From Trifolium pratense (lineage: Eukaryota > Streptophyta > Magnoliopsida > Fabales > Fabaceae): DNA of 64,000 nt. The translations under genes were made by a program, and so were the position numbers. Where the stretch lies: NCBI RefSeq assembly GCF_020283565.1, contig NC_060065.1:47294409-47358408 (forward strand). The letters are read 5' to 3'. Under the pieces are notes generated by a model. The model searched no databases. It worked only from the letters and a program-made list of their open reading frames with translations, and was not told the origin of the DNA. Position 1 is the stretch's first letter, and the number at the start of each line of letters is the position of its first letter. Positions 57,276 to 64,000 of this stretch are shown in pieces.

Positions 57276-59112
57276 CAATTTATTCCATCCAACCAAACAC
57301 ACATGAATGAAAATACTAGTTTTTCAGTCGGTGTGTTGTGGTGTGCTTCCTGCTTCATGTATACAGGAAAATCTGGTTAAATCCCAAATTTGCTAAAAAT
57401 ATCCTTAAAAACAGTTTATGTAAATGTAAACTGAGTTTACTTAAGTTCATGTCTGAATTTATGGAAGCTATGTGAATTGAGTTTATTCAGGTTATATAAA
57501 CTCAATTTACGTATGATTTGAAATCTATTTTATTAGTATATGATCTTATTTACATTAGCCGTAAACATTTAACTTGAAGATTACATTTACTAACGATTGA
57601 ATCACATACAAACATGAAATCGCATGAAAAAGGGAGTGCCCTAAATTTTGAAAAAGTATAAATTCACTAACCTATGCAATGAAGTTTGTGAGTTTGTTAA
57701 CACATTAATGGAGTTTTTGAAGCAGAGGCATAAACAGATGAAAACACTGTTTTAAAAAAATTAAATAAAGAAGGACAATTTTGGTATTATAATTAAATTT
57801 TAATGAAAATTAGGCGTAACTAATTTTTTTTTGGGTGTGACTAGAAAATTTCAAAAACTAAACTCTACCGACAATTTCTTACTCATTTCACCACTAAAAT
57901 CCTACTTTAAATCACAATTAAAATGAGAAAAATATCTTATTATTTTATGGTACATGTTAAGCAATCTAAAAGTAAAAAAAAAATGTATTGAAATGAAATT
58001 TTTTTAATTTTAAGAAATTGAACAAAAGATTTTTTAGACATATTTATATTTTAAGTTTCTTAACATGTATCATTTGGTCTATATATAGTTGCATTTCTCT
58101 TATTTTATTGAGGATTCGTTTGATTTGCATATGGATATGTAATAGACAGAATCACAGAACAACACTTGACACCCGAGAGTGGATTGTCTCCCGTAAATAA
58201 TTCATCCAGTCAAATCATCACCTTCCAATAAAAAAATTTAAAAATATAAAAATAAGAGGCAGAATGATCTAATGGCTATCATTAAAATTGGAGAGAATCC
58301 AGTGGACAGTGCACTCGAAGGAATCCTTTCCCCTTGACACCCCTTAAATTATTGGATAATATTTTATTTTGTGCAATATTTTGTACAATGCATAAATAAA
58401 GCAAGGTGAGAGTTCTTATCCAAAAATAAAGTAAGTTGAAAGTTATTACGAACGCATATATACATTTAAAATAATCGATAAATTATGGTTAGTTAATAAG
58501 CATAGTCTTGCTCCAATCACATCACAAAGAGGTTCGTAAGTCCTTTGTTCTATCAAAGTTGCAATTTAATTGAACTGATCTCCGAATCAGATTAAATTGA
58601 CGGTGAAAGTCAAAGTTGCAACGTATAGCTCAGAGATTTGTTCATGAGAGGACTTCCAACCCAGTTGCTATCACATAGAGGCTTTACAAACCATCTATTT
58701 TTATCTTGTTCTTTTTCACATATATGGTTTTTTTTATAATAAAATAATTTCGGGTTACCTAAGTTTATAATATTTAAAAGCATATCGAATTTGTATTTTA
58801 ATCTCTAAAAATAAAAATAAGATGTTTTGTGTGAATTTTGATTTTTGGTCTCTAAAAATAAAGAATTTTGGTTTTAGTCCTCCTAAAATTTTCTATTTCA
58901 TTTTTTTCTCCTTAATGGACATATTTTTGATAATTATTATTATTTTCTTTGTATATTTTTTAAACACTATGAAAATAGAGATGTATGATATAATAGATAG
59001 ACATAATATAAACATCTTTTGAACTTAAAAAAATCATAACTTTAACATTAATATAATAAACATAAATTGTTCAACTAAAATCAAAGGAAGGCTTCAAAGA
59101 AGGCGGACTACA
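57276..59112. other. Intergenic DNA, no gene recognised
   Basis: Only short frames of up to 66 codons with no domain. A SINE-like end (TCCGAATCAGATTAAATTGA, GGTGAAAG) is near 58575-58612. Otherwise A+T-rich. Confidence 0.4.
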
Positions 59113-59237
59113 TCTATATATATAATTCCTAGATAGTTGTCCAATTGTCTATCTAAACCCTAATTCACAAACCAAAAAAACATTTAATTTAGCCACATCA
59201 TCTACTTATATTCATTTAATGTGTGGTACTAATTGTA

Positions 59238-59306
<69 letters not shown>

Positions 59307-59994
59307 GTTGTTGTTGTTGTTGTTGTTGTTTTTGGGTTATTTTTCATTTTAATTATTTTGTGTATTTATTGTTTTTTTCAAAATAGTTAATGTTTTTGCT
59401 AATAATCTTTTTTCCAATTTTTGTGTATAAAATGAGTTGGTCGATTGTCAGGACTAATTTCTAATATTAGTAAAAAAAAAAATTAGATAAATTTTGTTTA
59501 CTAATGGTTCGTATGCCCTGCGTGATTTTTATCATATTCGATTTTGAGTATGAGTTAAGTTGGTTTATCTTTGCTCCAATAAGTTTCTAATATAAATGAC
59601 AAATTCGATAATGAAGTAGTTTATCCATCTCAGAATCCTCCAATGAGATTTATACTATAAAAAAAAAACTTATGTTTACATCAATTGTTTTTCATGGTCA
59701 ATTATATGTTATCGATCATTTCCAGAGTTATTTTAAAAATGTGTTAAAGATATTACTATCAATGTTAACGAAGAAGATACCAAAATAACTTCAAATGTGA
59801 TGTATAAATAAGTTTTTTAAATGTATAAACACATATTTAACATCCATATCACATTTAGATAACTTATATTGTTACTATTATTTTGATAATAGCTACTGTT
59901 TCAATTTTAAATTTATTATTTATACAAATAATTTTTTGATGTTATAGTATACAATAACACATATGACCCGTGCATCGCACGGGTAAGCGTCTAG
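59113..59994 (+). mobile_element. Non-autonomous Helitron
   Basis: The 882-bp segment starts TCTATATATATAATTCC, directly after an A, and ends CTAG directly before a T: the A|TC...CTRR|T pattern of Helitrons, which make no TSD. Six bases before CTAG is a perfect 8-bp hairpin, ACCCGTGC-ATC-GCACGGGT (59966-59984). No RepHel gene is present. The interior holds a long trinucleotide microsatellite. Both ends fit, so this call is stronger than the Helitron-like end at 16.1 kb. Confidence 0.8.
59234..59330 (+). repeat. (ATT)n / (GTT)n microsatellite
   Basis: About 26 ATT units run from 59234 to about 59308, followed by about seven GTT units to about 59330. The switch in unit probably arose by a point change followed by slippage. 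It lies inside the Helitron and is likely length-variable. Confidence 0.95.
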
Positions 59995-60411
59995 TAAAAT
60001 AAGAAATATAATAGTCGTCATCAAGGATGGATTAGCATATCAAATAAACGCTCGGAATTAAATTATAAAAACACTATTTTTAATATAATTTTATTTATTT
60101 TGATTTTCTTAACCAATTTCCCACACTAAAATCTTATTGGTAATAGCTTGACCCTTGAATTATTTTGATAGTGGATACCATACCATATGTAGTCCCTTTA
60201 ATCTGTAGTCCCTTTGTTTGTGGGTTAGACTTACCCATTGTATTTTCATTAATAAAATAGAAGCAAAAAATAATTTTATGTAAATCAAATGAAAATCTAA
60301 CAAATCAAATATAATATCCGACAAAACAGAATGAAGCAATTAAATAAATAAATCAAATGATAAAACTATATTGTTAAGAAAAATAAAGTAAAGGATGCAA
60401 CAAGTTCATTA

Positions 60412-61105
60412 TAATTTTTTTTTAAAAGGCAAAAATAAATATATATTAACCGAATAATCTCCTGAGCACAAGACATGCCGAAAAGATTACACAATGTCAA
60501 GAACAAGTAACAATATGAAAACTAATATACTTCCAAACAAATACACGGCTCAACCACCAACTATGGTAGTTTGAGACCAGATTAAAGTTCATTGTCTTCA
60601 ACCATCGATAAGAATAAAGTTAGATTTTGTCCAACGGTTGAGGTAGGGAACAATCTAAATTTCTGAATAGTCTCTGATTTCTTTTATTACACACAACCGA
60701 CACACTTACGAGCCAAATAAGTCGCATGAAAGATCGTCTCGCACGGAGACCGCCTAAAGAGAAATTAACTGAATAAAATGGTCAGATAACTGCTGAGTGT
60801 CGGCCAACGAGAATCCAATCCATTACCGAACTAACGACCACAGGGATCCGAAAAAACTGCAAGAAATGAATAAGTGTTGAGCTGATTCAACACCACCGTA
60901 ATCGGATACACTAAAATGAGCGTCTGGAGAGATGATGTCTCGGGCCACCATGTTTACTTTTATGGACAACCTGTAGCGTAAGAGTCTCCAAGCGAAAAGC
61001 AATAAGCTGTTGACAAGTCAAAAATTGATAAGCACCACAAACTGAGTAACCTCAGTCAGTGTGAGACCGCTACTGCCACCTATCAAGATACTGAGCCTGC
61101 AGTGA
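60412..61105 (-). mobile_element. 5'-truncated LINE fragment (zinc-knuckle region and 3' end)
   Basis: On the minus strand, 61000-60800 gives in broken frames NMVARDIISPDAHFSVSDYG and GVESAQHLFISCSFFGSLWS, the zf-RVT part of plant LINE reverse transcriptases, followed by SLADTQQLSDHFIQ. The T-tract at about 60416-60424 is the poly(A) tail, and TTAATATATATTTATTTTTG (inverse) is the usual A+T-rich end. Stops and shifts show it is dead. The left edge of the element is clear, the right edge is approximate. Confidence 0.75.
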
Positions 61106-61623
61106 GAAATCGTGAAGTAATAGCTTTCAAATATTTATTTTTAAAAGAGGCTAAAATAGTATATATTAATAAAAGCATAAACCAATTACCTCCCAATATT
61201 ACAAAGAAGGAAAAAACAAGAAACAATACTCAAGGCCTAACCAACACAAGAAAACACATGGGCCTAATTAACCGAAACAGCTAAATAAACCCCTCTTAAA
61301 ATCATAAAACTCCCCTTTTAAAGAGTTTCAAATATTGACTAACCCTACATCAAATTTTCTCATCAAAAAATCACTTAATAATAATATTATATATAGTATA
61401 CACCGTCATGTCAATTTAAAGAAATATATATATATATATATATATCATCATCTAGTTTATTTTCTCCTTTTCAACCAGCATTCTACACTTCTACACTCTG
61501 TTCAGCACTCTATACTCTCTTTTGTCCTTTATAACTCACAAATATCAGATAACTATCAAACATCATTTTGTTCTCTATTCTCAATTCCTTTATACTTTTT
61601 GTTTGGAAAATTTTCTACTTGTA
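61106..61623 (+). promoter_or_regulatory. Promoter and 5' UTR region of the FAR gene
   Basis: From about 61200 this segment is related to 44690-45064 and, inverted, to 45700-45996, so it was part of the duplicated unit. Shared words include AAGAAACAA, TTTAAAGAGTTTCAAA, CATCA(A/C)ATT and TAATAATAATAT. A (TA)n run at 61421-61445 could provide a TATA element, followed by pyrimidine-rich leader sequence. 61130-61200 looks like one more LINE tail (TTTAAAAGAGGC, TATATATTAATAAAAGC). Confidence 0.45.
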
Positions 61624-63462
61624 ATGGAATCCAAGAGCGTCAAATGTTTTCTTAATGCCAAAACAATTCTAGTAACCGGTGTAACCGGCTTCCTGGGCAA
61701 AAGTATCTCTCTCACTCTCTTCTATACTCTATTTATTTTATTTTATTTTTTTGTGTTGCTTTTTTTTTTGTTAGGATGGTTGAAGATTGGAGGTGGTGGT
61801 GATGTGTGGTAGTTATGGTGGATGGTGATAGTGATATTTTTTTTAGGTTTTTTCTGTTCTTCCCCTGTCAATTTTATGCTCTGCAAAAAACCCCAACATT
61901 GAACTTAAATACGGTGGATGGTGATAGTGATGATTTTTTCACTCTTTAATGATGTTTGTTTTATTGATTGAAAATGGTGGTTTGGTTTGGGAATGATTTT
62001 TTTTGATTAATTTGTGTGTTGAAGAAGGTTGGTGTTTGAATTTGGAAATATTGATGTGTTTTTGTTATCTTATAGGTCATGGTTTAATTTGTTTACTTGT
62101 GTGATTTTGTAGTTTTTGTGGAAAAGATACTCAGAGTTCAGCCAAATGTGAAGAAGCTGTATCTTTTTCTGAGAGCTAAGAATTGTGAATCTGCAAACCA
62201 ACGTTTCAACGATGAGGTGAATGTTTGTATTTTGCAAGTTTAGAATGATTTGTATCTAAGAATATTTCTTTGATCTTGCTTTGTTTCTTTGTATGTAGAT
62301 GTTTTTAAGTGTGCTTTAAAGAAATTATACCCTAAATCATGTACAAAAAAAAGGATAATAATAATAACTGTAGATGAGAAGATCAGGGAAGGTTTGTTGC
62401 AGTTTGGTTGTAACAATGACTCTAAATTAGCGGTGTAACAATACAGTCCACACTTTGGCCCAATTAGCGCAAGAGATTCCTAACTGTGTCTGGTTGGAAG
62501 ATACACCCCCCTCCCAAAATTGATTCATATATTAGATACTGTAATTCTTTAGCATTTTTATTTTTTTAAGCTTTATATGCAATCAAGTACATATAATTAA
62601 CGTTTTCTCTTCAAGGAATCAGATTTAGGGTGTTTTATTTAAACTTAAAAAAAAAAATATTGTTTTGAAAACAATTTAGAGATTCCTTTTGACATTTTTT
62701 TTAAGAAAATAAATTTCTAAAAAATCTACAACAAGTTTGTCAAAAAAAAAAAAAAACTATAACAAAACTAAAGCAAGCGGACCCTTAGTCGGTAAAGATT
62801 TTGAGTATTCATGATATTCTAGGTTCAAACTTTATTGGCTCCAATATAATAATTTTTTTTTTTGGTTAGTTAAGTATAACGATTGTACTATGATAGCTAT
62901 TTGACCAAAAGAAGATAAAATAAGTTTAATCTGAGTATGTTATGCAGATTATAGGAAAAGACTTGTTTACATTGCTGAAGGAAAATCAAGGTATAAAATT
63001 CAACTCCTTTGTCTCTGAAAAGGTGACTATAGTACCCGGAGACATTTCACAAGAAGACTTGTATTTGAAGGAATCAATTCTAGAGGAGGAGATTTGTAAT
63101 CAAACAAATATTATTGTTAATTTGGCTGCATCAACTAAATTTGATGAAAGGTATAAGGTGCAACTGACGACCTAGATAAATTTTCTTTTTTAATAAGTAT
63201 TAAAATAATTGTACAGAAGCAGGAGTTCGGACCCCGAACAATTTACTTATTCACCTTTAAGATGGATTTTTTAGTCATTAATTAAGCTAATAATAAAAAA
63301 AAAAAATCATACATTTTTTTTTGCAATAACTATAGTCTTTATTAATTGATATTAAATGCAGATACGATGTTGCATTGAATATAAATACATTAGGAGTCAA
63401 GAATGTTTTGGACTTTGCCAAAAAATGTGTTAAACTAGAGGTGGTTGTCCATGTTTCAACAG
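61624..63462 (+). CDS. Fatty acyl-CoA reductase, first four exons (gene runs off the window)
   Basis: Exons 61624-61702, 62113-62216, 62948-63150 and 63362-63462 join in phase with GT/AG borders and give 162 codons plus one base. The start [19 protein letters not shown] leads into TGVTGFLG (residues 18-25), the Rossmann NAD(P)H-binding motif. [48 protein letters not shown] and [20 protein letters not shown] follow, all typical of plant alcohol-forming fatty acyl-CoA reductases (FAR/CER4/MS2 family). These make primary alcohols for wax, suberin or pollen wall. The YxxxK active site and C-terminal domain lie outside. Exon 4 ends VVVHVSTG, probably spliced to a VSTAYV-type continuation. No lesion is seen. 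Which FAR paralogue it is cannot be told. Confidence 0.9.
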
Positions 63463-64000
63463 GTTAGTATATATATACATATATATGTCCATGTTTCAAC
63501 TATTACTATATTCTTTAGAAGTAATAAATCACAACACTTGACATTTTAATTTTTCCTTATTTTTATCGATTCAATATCTATTAAATCACTATCTCAGTTA
63601 TAATGATAAGATGAATATTAACATCTACTTCCAAAATGGAGTATAAAGTTTGTTGTCATTATTGATTTTTAAACATTTTTCAACACGTACCAGTTCATGG
63701 TGCATGTGTTATCAATTAATGAAAGTGTTACATTAAAACTTTTTAATTAATGAAAGTGTTAATGGGAACTATAAAAAGGATTGAGAGAGAGTGTTATATA
63801 ATAAAGTCAAATTTTCTGTAAAATAACTTTTTTATCTAGATAAAAAAGATTGAGAGTTTTTTTAGCTATAAACACGTCTATAAAAAAATATACTTTTAGT
63901 CACAAATATTGTTGCGACAACTTAATTAAGTATCACCATTCACCACTTATATTGTTTTATTGAATTTCCTATACAAATGAAAATAATTTTCATCATAACA
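63463..64000 (+). other. Start of FAR intron 4
   Basis: The donor GTTAGT is at 63463. The remaining 538 bp have no exon that fits the FAR reading frame and are A+T-rich; a repeated word TTAATGAAAGTGTTA occurs at 63717 and 63747. The next exon is presumably beyond the window. Confidence 0.6.

Noticed and set aside
1..64000. CRISPR arrays, bacterial operons, rRNA genes
   Set aside because: None seen. The sequence is clearly plant nuclear DNA and the repeats found are transposon-derived or minisatellites.

Overview
This window reads as nuclear DNA of a flowering plant, most likely a legume close to Medicago. It is very A+T-rich, its genes are split by GT-AG introns, and the proteins resemble dicot families. 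The intergenic DNA is full of plant transposons: MULE, hAT, Stowaway, Helitron, LINE and a short LTR element. The species is inferred from general character; no database search was possible.

Five host genes can be modelled. (1) Minus strand, 3.7-6.2 kb: a four-exon coiled-coil protein of the DUF662 / RAB6-interacting-golgin-like family. (2) Minus strand, 12.5-15.0 kb: a 69-residue cytochrome c oxidase subunit-like mitochondrial protein with a probable 2.2-kb intron in its 5' UTR. (3) Plus strand, 24.5-29.8 kb: a WAG1/WAG2-type AGCVIII kinase with one 3.9-kb intron. (4) Plus strand, 33.0-40.9 kb: the 13-exon WD40-cyclophilin CYP71. (5) Plus strand, 61.6 kb to beyond the window: the first four exons of a fatty acyl-CoA reductase (FAR). 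All exon joins were checked for phase and GT/AG borders. The genes do not form a pathway; they are ordinary independent plant genes.

Between them lie elements whose ends can be read from target-site duplications (TSDs). These are two long MULE-type foldbacks (6.6 and 23.1 kb, 9-bp TSDs), the second carrying a broken piece of a RelA/SpoT-homologue gene; a 203-bp MULE-type MITE in the kinase intron; a 1.5-kb non-autonomous LTR element with almost identical LTRs and a 39-bp minisatellite (18.9-20.4 kb, TSD ACTAG); a complete 3.6-kb hAT element with a twice-broken transposase (47.0-50.6 kb, TSD GATACAAC); two non-autonomous hAT elements (54.3 and 55.4 kb); Stowaway MITEs; a Helitron (59.1-60.0 kb); and three 5'-truncated LINE pieces.

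The most unusual part is 42-57 kb, built from local duplications of its two neighbours. At 44.77-46.0 kb two degenerate copies of the 5' part of the FAR gene (promoter, exon 1, intron 1, exon 2, start of intron 2) lie tail to tail with a loop of only 9 bases, forming a natural hairpin locus about 16 kb from the intact FAR gene. At 54.3-55.3 and 57.0-57.3 kb are copies of the CYP71 last intron and 3' UTR that lack the last coding exon. A tandem duplication at 42.4-44.7 kb contains a short MIRNA-like foldback.
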